This document shows positions 1 to 5,436 of a stretch of 7,008 nucleotides of DNA, piece after piece. Both the position numbers and the translations under genes were made by a program. This DNA is from Streptomyces sp. NRRL F-525 (lineage in GTDB: Bacteria > Actinomycetota > Actinomycetes > Streptomycetales > Streptomycetaceae). The stretch lies in the NCBI RefSeq assembly GCF_000716605.1, contig NZ_JNXE01000087.1, forward strand, positions 1 through 7,008, written 5' to 3'. Position 1 is the stretch's first letter. Each line of letters starts with the position of its first letter. Below the pieces are notes generated by a model. That model saw only the letters and a program-made list of their open reading frames with translations. It was not told the origin of the DNA and did not search any database.

Positions 1-1153
1 CGGGTAGGGACGCGGGGCGGACCGCCCATCGGGGCGGAGGCCCTCCGGAGCCACGGTGGGACTGTCGGCAGGGGGCGCCGGAACGGCCGACGACTGCGGG
101 TAGGGGCGCGGGGCGGACGGACCATCCGGGGCGGACCGCCCGTCGGGGCGGAGGCCCTCCGGAGCTGCGGTGGGACTTTCGACAGGGGGCGCCGGAACGG
201 CCGACGACTGCGGGTAGGGACGCGGGGCGGACCGCCCATCGGGGCGGAGGCCCTCCGGAGCCACGGTGGGACTGTCGGCAGGGGGCGCCGGAACGGCCGA
301 CGACTGCGGGGGCGGAAAGCCCGTCCGGACGCAGGTCCCCCGAAGCGACGCCGGGGTTGTCGGCAGGAGGCACGGGAGCCGCCGGTCGCGGCGGATACGC
401 GGGCGGAAGCTCCGCACCGGCGGGCCGCTGAGGGTCGGGAGACCAGAGGCCGGCCTGTGTGTCCACGCGCGGGCCCTGCCGGGGTGGCACGGGCGGGGCC
501 GTGTCGTCGGGGGTCGCGGGCATGAACACCGGAGGCTCACCACTCGGGCCCGCACCGGGCGCGGCCGGCGCCACAGGTGTGAACACCGGAGGCTCGCCGT
601 ACGGAGTCGAGCCGCCACCTCCCGGAACCGCGGACGACGAGGCGCCGTCACCCGGAGCAGCGGCGCCCGGCGCGTCACCCCGGAGGGGACCACCCCCCGC
701 CGAACCGCCCCCAGTCCCACCCACCCCCGAAGCTCCAACCGAGCCACCACCGTCCACACCCGACCCCGGCCCACCGACCGGCGCCTGTGCCACGGGAGCA
801 GAGGTCCCAGGCGTCTCCGCCGACCCCTGGAACGGGGGCCCTGGCGGGACCGCCGCAACCCCCGGAGGTACCGCGGACGGCGACTCCCACCCGCCCCCCG
901 GTGAAGCGGAACCCGTACCGCCAGGCAGCTCCGAGTCGGGCCGGGCTCCCGCCCGGGGCCCCGGGACACCCGGGCCCACCGGTTGATCCCGCTCGTCCGC
1001 CGGAGGCACCCTCACCGTCCCGGCCGCCGAAGCGAACCGTTCGTCGACGGAGTCCCCCGCGCCCGTGGGCCCCGTGTCCTGCGCCGTGTCGTCGTACAGC
1101 TGGCTCCACCAGTCGTCCTCGTGACCGGTCGGCGTTCCCCCCTGCTGGCTCAT
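1..1153 (-). CDS. Partial gene: disordered N-terminal region, probably of a PP2C-type phosphatase; apparent frameshift
   Basis: The gene starts at an ATG (1153-1151) and runs off the left edge, so only its N-terminal part is present. The first ~50 residues look like a real protein start: MSQQGGTPTGHEDDWWSQLY, then an acidic stretch and SVDERFASAAGTVRVPP. About 230 residues of Pro/Gly/Ala/Ser-rich linker follow, with a 19-residue near-duplication (GEPPVFTP... then GEPPVFMP...). To about position 311 (281 codons) the sensible frame has codons ending at 1153, 1150 and so on. From about 309 to 1 the Pro-rich sense continues only in the next frame, with repeats starting PQSSAVPAPPADSPT. The original frame stays open there but reads as a Cys/Arg/Trp-rich string. 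From memory, the N-terminus resembles Streptomyces PP2C-domain Ser/Thr phosphatases with long linkers; no phosphatase motif is visible, so this is inference. The only SD-like stretch, AGGGG, is 1 nt from the ATG, so leaderless translation is possible. The gene could be a pseudogene or carry an assembly error. Confidence 0.7.
   Translation of the reverse strand, partial: MSQQGGTPTGHEDDWWSQLYDDTAQDTGPTGAGDSVDERFASAAGTVRVPPADERDQPVGPGVPGPRAGARPDSELPGGTGSASPGGGWESPSAVPPGVAAVPPGPPFQGSAETPGTSAPVAQAPVGGPGSGVDGGGSVGASGVGGTGGGSAGGGPLRGDAPGAAAPGDGASSSAVPGGGGSTPYGEPPVFTPVAPAAPGAGPSGEPPVFMPATPDDTAPPVPPRQGPRVDTQAGLWSPDPQRPAGAELPPAYPPRPAAPVPPADNPGVASGDLRPDGLSAPAVVGRSGAPCRQSHRGSGGPPPRWAVRPASLPAVVGRSGAPCRKSHRSSGGPPPRRAVRPGWSVRPAPLPAVVGRSGAPCRQSHRGSGGPPPRWAVRPASLP
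5..310 (-). repeat. Three tandem in-gene repeats of 96, 114 and 96 bp
   Basis: Units lie at 5-100, 101-214 and 215-310. The first and third are identical over 96 bp, and with the preceding CGGG positions 1-100 equal 211-310. The middle unit has several substitutions and an 18-bp insertion around 117-134. Both unit lengths are multiples of three, as expected for repeats kept under coding constraint. Read on the minus strand in the frame with codons at 307-309, 304-306 and so on, each unit encodes 32 residues: PQSSAVPAPPADSPTVAPEG, then LRPDGRSAPRPY. The middle unit has six extra residues, DGPSAP. Bases 1-4 are the end of a further unit, so the array continues past the edge. A degenerate unit encoding ADNPGVASGDLRPDGLSAP lies just beyond 310 in the other frame. 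Confidence 0.93.
523..595 (-). repeat. 16-bp direct repeat from a duplicated linker segment
   Basis: The 16-mer TGAACACCGGAGGCTC occurs at 523-538 and 580-595, 57 bp apart. On the minus strand this is a 19-residue near-duplication in the linker of the gene starting at 1153, GEPPVFTPVAP followed by GEPPVFMPATP. It suggests the linker has repeatedly grown by in-frame duplication. Confidence 0.8.
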
Positions 1154-1262
1154 GCCCCTAATTGTCCACCGCACGGGCCAGTTGGAAACGGGGCGTCCGG
1201 AAAATCGGACGCGAGCCCCTCCTCGGACGGCGTGTCGGACGACCTGCCGAACACCCGTCCGC

Positions 1263-1292
1263 CACAGGGCGACACAGGTCGACACAGGGCCG
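1263..1292. repeat. Three 10-bp direct repeats (CACAGG[G/T]C)
   Basis: CACAGGGCGA, CACAGGTCGA and CACAGGGCCG follow one another without gaps. The shared core is CACAGG(G/T)C. The 10-bp period is close to one helical turn, so the cores would face the same side of the DNA. The array lies between two divergent genes, which suits a cooperative regulator site, but no matching regulator is known to me. Chance or slippage in GC-rich DNA remains possible. Confidence 0.55.
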
Positions 1293-1386
1293 CCGGACGG
1301 TCCCACCCCCCACGGGAGAACCGCCCGGCGACAACTGGGTGACCCGGCCCCAACTCCCCTGCGTGCCGGCGCACGACATGGGCCCG

Positions 1387-1405
1387 GGTCACGTTCCAAG
1401 TGACC
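1387..1405. promoter_or_regulatory. Candidate operator: inverted repeat GGTCAC-N7-GTGACC
   Basis: GGTCAC at 1387-1392 and GTGACC at 1400-1405 form a perfect 6-bp dyad with a 7-bp spacer (19 bp in all), typical of a dimeric regulator's site. The same hexamer recurs at 1339-1344 (inside the small palindrome GGGTGACCC) and at 1443-1448. It lies about 280 bp upstream of the regulator start at 1688 and 235 bp from the divergent start at 1153, so it could serve either gene. The binding factor is unknown. Confidence 0.35.
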
Positions 1406-1620
1406 GAATCCCGTTGCGGGTTCGGCCCACCCGGTCCCGAGTGTGACCGGCTTTCCTGAAGCTCCCCTGTGATTCACGCCGGTCTCCCCCATGACCCACC
1501 GCGCGCGAACCCCCAGGCCACAAAGGCCCAATACCGGCATTACGGACGGCAGTTGATGCCCCGGTGGCGCAACCTTGGCAGAGTGACGGGTGGTACGGCG
1601 ATGATGTGCCGAGGCGGTTT

Positions 1621-1650
1621 CGCGCCGTGGCTGTTTTCCGCCACGGCGCG
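1621..1650. promoter_or_regulatory. Perfect 11-bp inverted repeat (leader hairpin or operator)
   Basis: CGCGCCGTGGC (1621-1631) is perfectly complementary to GCCACGGCGCG (1640-1650), with the 8-nt loop TGTTTTCC. It ends 22 bp before the GGGGAGAGG ribosome binding site of the regulator starting at 1688. As RNA it would be a very stable leader hairpin. As DNA it is a 30-bp dyad that a dimer could bind, possibly the downstream regulator itself. The loop contains TTTT but no U-tract follows the stem, so a classical terminator is less likely. Confidence 0.6.
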
Positions 1651-1671
1651 CGGGACGCGACGGGGTCTTCG

Positions 1672-1679
1672 GGGAGAGG
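1672..1679 (+). promoter_or_regulatory. Ribosome binding site fixing the GTG start at 1688
   Basis: The purine-rich stretch GGGAGAGG ends 8 nt before the GTG at 1688. It is the only good Shine-Dalgarno match upstream of this open frame and is the main reason for preferring 1688 over the ATG pair at 1601 or the ATG at 1469. Confidence 0.65.
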
Positions 1680-1687
1680 CGGCACTG

Positions 1688-2668
1688 GTGCTGGGAGCGA
1701 TAGGCCTGGACGAGGCGCACGAGTCGGCGTACCGGGCACTGGTGTCCGTCGGCGCCGCGGACGTGCCCGATCTCGCCCGACGGCTGACCATCGGGGAGTA
1801 CGACGCCGAGCGCGCCCTGCGCCGCCTGGAACGGCACGGACTCGCCGCCCAGTCCTCGGCCCGCCCCGGCCGCTGGGTCGCCGCCCCGCCCGGGGTCGCC
1901 CTCGGCGCGCTGCTCACCCAGCAGCGCCACGAACTGGAGAAGGCGGAACTGGCCGCCGCCCTGCTCGCCGAGGAGTACCGCGCCACCGCCGCCGAACCCG
2001 CCGTACACGACCTGGTGGAGGTGGTGATCGGCGCCGCGGCCGTCACCCAGCGCTTCCTCCAGCTCCAGCTCGGCGCGACCGAGGAGGTCTGTGCGCTGGT
2101 CACCGGGACCCCGGTCGCCGTCACCGGCATGGAGAACGACGCGGAGGAACAGGCCGCCGACCGCGGGGTCCGCTACCGGGTCGTCCTCGAACGCGCGGTC
2201 CTCGACCAGCCGGACGGCATCACCGAACTCACCGCCGCGCTCAGCCGCGACGAACAGGTACGGGTGGTCGACAAGGTCCCGACGAAGCTGGTGGTCGCCG
2301 ACCGGACCCTCGCGCTGGTCCCGCTGACCTCGCACACCGCGGAGCCCGCCGCGCTCGTCGTGCACGCGAGCGGCCTGCTGGAACTGCTCTCCGGACTCTT
2401 CGAGTCGATCTGGCGGGACGCCCTCCCCCTGCGCCTCGGCGCGTCCGGCCCCACCGAGCAGAACCCGGACGGCCCCGACGCCACCGACCTGGAGGTGCTG
2501 TCCCTGCTGCTGGCCGGGCTGACCGACGCGAGCGTCGCGAAACAGCTCGACCTGGGCCTGCGCACGGTCCAGCGCCGGGTGAAGCGCCTGATGGAGCTGA
2601 CCGGCGTCACGACCCGGCTGCAACTGGGCTGGCACGCCTACGAACGGGGCTGGGTCGCCCGCGGCTGA
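1688..2668 (+). CDS. LuxR-family HTH transcriptional regulator with N-terminal winged-helix-like domain
   Basis: The protein has 326 residues from a GTG start. Residues ~1-66 (LGAIGLDEAHESAYRALVSV onward) form a helical winged-helix, TrmB-like domain. Residues ~75-100 are a charged helix that could dimerise. Residues ~105-245 are an unassigned middle domain, possibly an effector or oligomerisation module. Residues ~266-323 are a LuxR-type HTH: TDLEVLSLLLAGLTDASVAK, then RTVQRRVKRLMELTGVTTRL. There is no receiver domain, so it is not a standard two-component response regulator. I chose the GTG at 1688 because AGAGG (1675-1679) lies 8 nt upstream and homologues of this type usually begin near LGAIGLDE. 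The frame stays open upstream to 1469 with ATGATG at 1601, but those starts lack an SD, and the added residues are Arg-rich and cross the 1621-1650 hairpin. The family is common in Streptomyces; the target and ligand are unknown. Confidence 0.85.
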   Translation: MLGAIGLDEAHESAYRALVSVGAADVPDLARRLTIGEYDAERALRRLERHGLAAQSSARPGRWVAAPPGVALGALLTQQRHELEKAELAAALLAEEYRATAAEPAVHDLVEVVIGAAAVTQRFLQLQLGATEEVCALVTGTPVAVTGMENDAEEQAADRGVRYRVVLERAVLDQPDGITELTAALSRDEQVRVVDKVPTKLVVADRTLALVPLTSHTAEPAALVVHASGLLELLSGLFESIWRDALPLRLGASGPTEQNPDGPDATDLEVLSLLLAGLTDASVAKQLDLGLRTVQRRVKRLMELTGVTTRLQLGWHAYERGWVARG

Positions 2669-2704
2669 CCTGCGGTTTCACCGTCCGTCCCGCACGCTGG
2701 ACAG

Positions 2705-3187
2705 ATGGGAGTGGGTGAACTCCTCCTGGTCGGCGTCGTCATCCTGCTCGGCCTGTGCGGAGTCTTGGTGCCCGGAGTGCCGGGGTCGTGGCTGGTGTGG
2801 GCCGCGGTCCTGTGGTGGGCGCTGAAGGACCCGCAGCCGGTGTCCTGGGGCGTCCTCGTGGGCGCCACGGTCGTCCTCTTCCTCTCCCAGGTCGTCCGCT
2901 GGGCCCTCCCACCCCGCCGTCTGCGCGCGAGCGGCGCGACCCCCCGAATGGGCGTGTACGCCGGTGCCGGCGCGTTCCTCGGCTTCGTCCTGATCCCCGT
3001 GCTCGGCGCGATCCCCGGCTTCATGGCCGGCATCTACCTCCACGAACGCCTCCGCCTGGGCCGCCACGGCGAGGCCATGGCCTCCCTCCGTACGGCGATG
3101 CGCTCGGGCGGCTCCAGCGTCCTGACCGAACTGTTCACCTGCCTGCTGATCATGGGCGCGTGGGTGGGCGCGGTGATCTGGGGCTGA
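2705..3187 (+). CDS. DUF456 family membrane protein
   Basis: The 160-residue protein is hydrophobic and Gly-rich. Likely membrane segments are residues ~3-22 (containing the GVLVPGVPGSWL turn), ~26-40, ~47-66, ~84-112 and ~139-159, with a short basic, arginine-containing loop at ~70-80 and a soluble helical loop at ~113-135 (HERLRLGRHGEAMASLRTAM). The early LxGxxGxxxPxxPG pattern and the later glycine-rich GAFLGFVLIPVLGAIPG segment are typical of DUF456, a small integral membrane family of unknown function. The gene starts 36 bp after the regulator in the same direction, so the two may be co-transcribed. No clear SD precedes the ATG, so translation may be weak or coupled. Its stop is 3 bp from the stop of the convergent hydrolase gene. 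Confidence 0.85.
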   Translation: MGVGELLLVGVVILLGLCGVLVPGVPGSWLVWAAVLWWALKDPQPVSWGVLVGATVVLFLSQVVRWALPPRRLRASGATPRMGVYAGAGAFLGFVLIPVLGAIPGFMAGIYLHERLRLGRHGEAMASLRTAMRSGGSSVLTELFTCLLIMGAWVGAVIWG

Positions 3188-3196
3188 CCCTCAGCC
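3182..3196. terminator. Possible bidirectional hairpin spanning two convergent stop codons
   Basis: GGCTGA (3182-3187), CCC and TCAGCC (3191-3196) form a perfect 6-bp stem with a 3-nt loop. Each arm is the last Gly codon plus the TGA of one convergent gene. The stem is short and no T-run follows on either strand, so it would be at most a weak Rho-independent terminator. The symmetry may simply reflect both genes ending in Gly-stop. Confidence 0.3.
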
Positions 3197-4399
3197 GAGC
3201 GTGGTCAGGTCGACCGTCTCGGCGAGCGCCCGCATGCCCGCGTCGTTGAAGTGCAGATGGTCGCCGCAGTCGTAACCGGGCAGGATCCGCTGCGGCTGCG
3301 CCGGGTCACGGACGGCCGCGTCGAAGTCGACGACCGCGTCGAAGGGCCCGCCCCCACGGATGAACCCGTTGATCTCCTGCCGCACGGCTTCGCGGGCCGC
3401 CGTGTACCCGCCGCTGCCGCCGTACGGCGTGAGGGTCGCGCCGATGACACGGATCCCGTACGCGTGGGCCCGGCTCACGAGAGTGCGGTACGCGTCCTCG
3501 AAGGCGCCGGGGTCGGTGGCGTTCGGGGTGCCCTTGATGTCGTTGATGCCCTCCAGGAGGATCACCACCCGCACTCCCGACCGCGACAGGGCGTCGGCGT
3601 CGAGACGGGACAGGGCACTCGGTCCTACGTCGTCCCGCAGGAGGCGGTTCCCGGAGACACCGGCGTTGAGGACACCGAGGCGGCGGTACGACGGGAGGGC
3701 GCCGAGACGTTCGGCGAGCCGGTCGGGCCAGCGGTGGTTGGCGTCACGGGTGGAGCCGTTGCCGTCGGTGAGGGAGTCGCCGAAGGCGACGACACTGCCG
3801 GCCGCCGGGGCGTCGAGGACGTCGACACCGGTGACGTAGTACCAGGAGGTGGTGGTCGCCGTGTACGCGGAACCGTCGACATCGGCGGTCCGATTCCCTT
3901 GCGGAGCACGGTAGTTGGTCTGCCCGGCCGCGCGGTGGTAGGTCGCCGGACCGGAGTCCTCGGGCGTGTGGACGGTGACGAGCAGATCCGCCGCGTCGGG
4001 CACGGCGAGCGGTACGGGATCGCTGACGAGGTCCTCGCCCGCCGGAACGGTGACCGTCCCGGCACCCGCGAAGGTGGCGACCCGCATCGAACCGGGCACG
4101 GCGTCCGGACCCGTCTCGCGCAGGGCGACGGTCACCGCGTCGAGGCGGAGGGGCGCGGTACCGAGCCGGTTGGTGAGCCGGACGCGGGTGGCGCTGCCGC
4201 CGACGCTGAGGTGCACGACGTTGCGGAAGGAGGCGCCGGGCTGGGCCGGGGCGGTTCCGGAGGGGGCGGCCTCCCAGGTGCCGGTCCAGGTGGCCGCCGC
4301 CCCACCGGCCGGCCCCTCGGCGGTCGCCGTCCCCTCCCCAACTCCCGCCCCCAGCACGCACACCAGCAGTGCTACGACGACCCGTCCGACCCTGACCAT
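3191..4399 (-). CDS. Secreted SGNH/GDSL-family hydrolase (esterase/lipase-like)
   Basis: The protein has 402 residues from ATG 4399. Residues 1-27 look like a Sec signal peptide: basic start MVRVGR, hydrophobic VVVALLVCVLGAG, likely cleavage after ATA (residue 27). Cys14 lies inside the hydrophobic core and is not a lipobox. Residues ~36-195 are beta-rich, probably a jelly-roll accessory domain. Residues ~200-400 are the SGNH domain: block I FGDSLTDGNG with catalytic Ser209; block II Gly in NAGVSGNRLL (~245-254); block III EGIND with Gly284 and Asn286; block V DHLHFND with Asp380 and His383. All catalytic and oxyanion residues are present, so an active extracellular hydrolase is expected. The substrate could be an ester, lipid or acetylated polysaccharide and cannot be read from sequence. 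The start is supported by AGAGGTGGAG just upstream. The frame stays open to an ATG at 4447, but that start would put 16 extra residues before the signal peptide. Confidence 0.92.
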   Translation of the reverse strand: MVRVGRVVVALLVCVLGAGVGEGTATAEGPAGGAAATWTGTWEAAPSGTAPAQPGASFRNVVHLSVGGSATRVRLTNRLGTAPLRLDAVTVALRETGPDAVPGSMRVATFAGAGTVTVPAGEDLVSDPVPLAVPDAADLLVTVHTPEDSGPATYHRAAGQTNYRAPQGNRTADVDGSAYTATTTSWYYVTGVDVLDAPAAGSVVAFGDSLTDGNGSTRDANHRWPDRLAERLGALPSYRRLGVLNAGVSGNRLLRDDVGPSALSRLDADALSRSGVRVVILLEGINDIKGTPNATDPGAFEDAYRTLVSRAHAYGIRVIGATLTPYGGSGGYTAAREAVRQEINGFIRGGGPFDAVVDFDAAVRDPAQPQRILPGYDCGDHLHFNDAGMRALAETVDLTTLG

Positions 4400-4577
4400 G
4401 AGCGCTCCACCTCTTCCCACCAGCCAAAAGGAAGGCGAACGTGGCACGCCGGAACGGGCGGACGGCGGAGCATCACCGGCGTCGGGCCCCGCGTCCCCCT
4501 CCGGTGTGGGGCATAAGGCCTAAGGCCTGGGACCGGAGGCCGATGCGCGCGGCGGGCAGGCGTGTTTGGCTGCGGTC
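4400..4577. other. Divergent intergenic region with tandem TAAGGCC
   Basis: This 178-bp region must hold the start signals of the hydrolase (leftward) and the F420 enzyme (rightward). The hydrolase ribosome binding site lies within 4402-4415. The 7-mer TAAGGCC occurs twice in tandem at 4514-4527, giving two AGGCCT palindromes, flanked by the 5-bp inverted repeat CCGGT (4501-4505) / ACCGG (4532-4536). These could be operator elements. I see no confident -35/-10 pair for either gene. Confidence 0.4.
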
Positions 4578-4949
4578 ATGACCGAATTCACCGAGGCCGA
4601 GCGCGCCTACCTCACCTCACAGCGACTGGGCCGCCTCGCCACCGTCGACCCCCAGGGCCAGCCACAGGCCAACCCCGTCGGCTTCTTCCCGCAGGCCGAC
4701 GGGACGATCCTGGTCGGCGGCTACGCGATGGGCCGGACTAAGAAATGGCGCAACCTGGAGAAGAACCCGAAGGTCGCGCTGGTCGTGGACGACATCGTCA
4801 GCGTCAAGCCCTGGAAGGTACGGGGCATCGACATCCGAGGCGAGGCCGAACTCCTCGTCGGCCCGCACGAGTTGGGCCCGCACATGAGCGAGGAAGTGAT
4901 CCGCATCCATCCCCGGCGGATCCACAGCTGGGGCCTGGAGACCGACTAG
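4578..4949 (+). CDS. PPOX-class F420-dependent enzyme (split-barrel flavin/deazaflavin family)
   Basis: The 123-residue protein matches the small single-domain split-barrel (PPOX/FDOR) family that binds coenzyme F420 in actinobacteria. Residues 3-20 hold FTEAERAYLTSQRLGRLATV, the typical N-terminal helix and first strand. Residues ~29-52 (PQANPVGFFPQADGTILVGG) are the barrel core. Residues ~52-66 (GRTKKWRNLEKNPKVAL) supply the basic residues expected near the cofactor phosphate. DDIVSVKPWKVRGIDIRGEA (71-90) and the C-terminal RIHPRRIHSWGLE complete the signature. Length is normal, and such proteins act as F420H2-dependent reductases or F420 binders with varied substrates. I chose ATG 4578; a TTG at 4566 would add four residues. 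No strong SD precedes either, so translation may be leaderless. The stop is 1 bp from the stop of convergent ogt. Confidence 0.88.
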   Translation: MTEFTEAERAYLTSQRLGRLATVDPQGQPQANPVGFFPQADGTILVGGYAMGRTKKWRNLEKNPKVALVVDDIVSVKPWKVRGIDIRGEAELLVGPHELGPHMSEEVIRIHPRRIHSWGLETD

Positions 4950-4972
4950 CTCAGCCCAACGCGTCCTCCAGG
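4934..4972. terminator. Inverted repeat flanking the convergent F420-enzyme/ogt stops
   Basis: CCTGGAG (4934-4940) and CTCCAGG (4966-4972) are perfect complements with a 25-nt interval holding both stop codons. The arms lie inside the coding ends of the two convergent genes. With so long a loop and no T-tract, a role in ending transcription is only a weak guess. Confidence 0.2.
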
Positions 4973-5436
4973 GTGAGCAGTTGGACCTTGCGCTCGAGCC
5001 CGCCCGCATACCCCGTCATCGCCCCGCCGGCGCCGATCACGCGGTGACAGGGCCGGACAACCAGCAACGGATTGGCGCCGATCGCCCCTCCCACGGCCCG
5101 AACGGCCGCCCGGGGCGCGCCGATCCGCGCGGCGATCTCGCCGTACGTCGTCGTCGCGCCGTACGGGACGGAGTCGAGGGCGGTCCACACGCGCTCGCGG
5201 AAGTCGGTGCCGGAGGTGTGGAACTCCAGCTGGAATTCCTTGAGTTCACCGGCGAAGTAGGCGGCGAGCTGTTCGCCGGCGGCGCGGAAGGGGCCGGGGT
5301 CCTGCCGCCACTCGGGCTGGACGGTACGGCCACCTTTCTGGCCGGGCACGGAGAGGGAGGTGAGGGCGCCGAACTCGTCGGCGGTGAGCAGGAGTTGCCC
5401 CAGGGGGCTCTCGAAACTGGTCCAGCGGGTACTCAT
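4951..5436 (-). CDS. ogt: Methylated-DNA--[protein]-cysteine S-methyltransferase (O6-alkylguanine repair)
   Basis: The 161-residue protein transfers alkyl groups from O6-alkylguanine (and O4-alkylthymine) in DNA irreversibly onto its own cysteine. Residues ~1-75 are the N-terminal domain, starting MSTRWTSFESPLGQLLLTAD. Residues ~76-161 are the DNA-binding catalytic domain. RPCHRVIGAGG (128-138) carries the acceptor Cys130. The recognition helix ARIGAPRAAVRAVGGAIGAN includes Arg113, equivalent to the arginine finger of human MGMT, and Tyr98 matches the phosphate-flipping Tyr. TGYAGGLERKVQLLTLE is the usual C-terminal motif, and length is normal. The ATG at 5436 overlaps the TGA of the upstream Ada-AlkA gene as ATGA, implying one operon and translational coupling. 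The same pairing occurs in mycobacteria (Rv1317c-Rv1316c). An open frame extends upstream to 6864, but that part is Arg/Pro-rich shadow of the Ada-AlkA gene. Confidence 0.96.
   Translation of the reverse strand: MSTRWTSFESPLGQLLLTADEFGALTSLSVPGQKGGRTVQPEWRQDPGPFRAAGEQLAAYFAGELKEFQLEFHTSGTDFRERVWTALDSVPYGATTTYGEIAARIGAPRAAVRAVGGAIGANPLLVVRPCHRVIGAGGAMTGYAGGLERKVQLLTLEDALG

Larger units (their letters stand above)
1154..1687. other. Divergent intergenic region without a supported gene
   Basis: These 534 bp separate the leftward gene starting at 1153 from the rightward regulator starting at 1688. Reading frames here are short or lack a plausible ribosome binding site and show no coding character. 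I see no convincing sigma-70-type promoter: TTGGCA at 1575-1580 has no well-spaced -10 partner, only TACGGC 13 nt or GATGAT 19 nt downstream. The region does hold short structured repeats, listed separately: 10-bp direct repeats (1263-1292), a GTGACC/GGTCAC cluster (1339-1448) and a strong hairpin (1621-1650). A small imperfectly spaced dyad, GTCCG-N6-CGGAC, lies at 1195-1210. Control of both flanking genes probably sits here. Confidence 0.6.

Noticed and set aside
1..310. Possible CRISPR array or transposon-end repeats
   Set aside because: Units are long (96-114 bp), contiguous and in codon multiples, with no unique spacers, so they are protein-coding tandem repeats.
459..1161. Several rightward and leftward open frames across the Pro/Gly-rich linker
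   Set aside because: Composition bias leaves almost every frame open here. Only the frame from ATG 1153 gives a sensible N-terminus (acidic, Trp-containing, then linker).
1469..1687. N-terminal extension of the LuxR-type regulator (start at 1469 or the ATGATG at 1601)
   Set aside because: There is no Shine-Dalgarno at either start. The added residues are Arg-rich, the segment contains a perfect hairpin, and the GTG at 1688 has a good RBS at the expected family start.
3251..4516. Long rightward open frame opposite the hydrolase gene
   Set aside because: It is antisense shadow of a gene with complete SGNH catalytic motifs. It has no recognisable domain or ribosome binding site.
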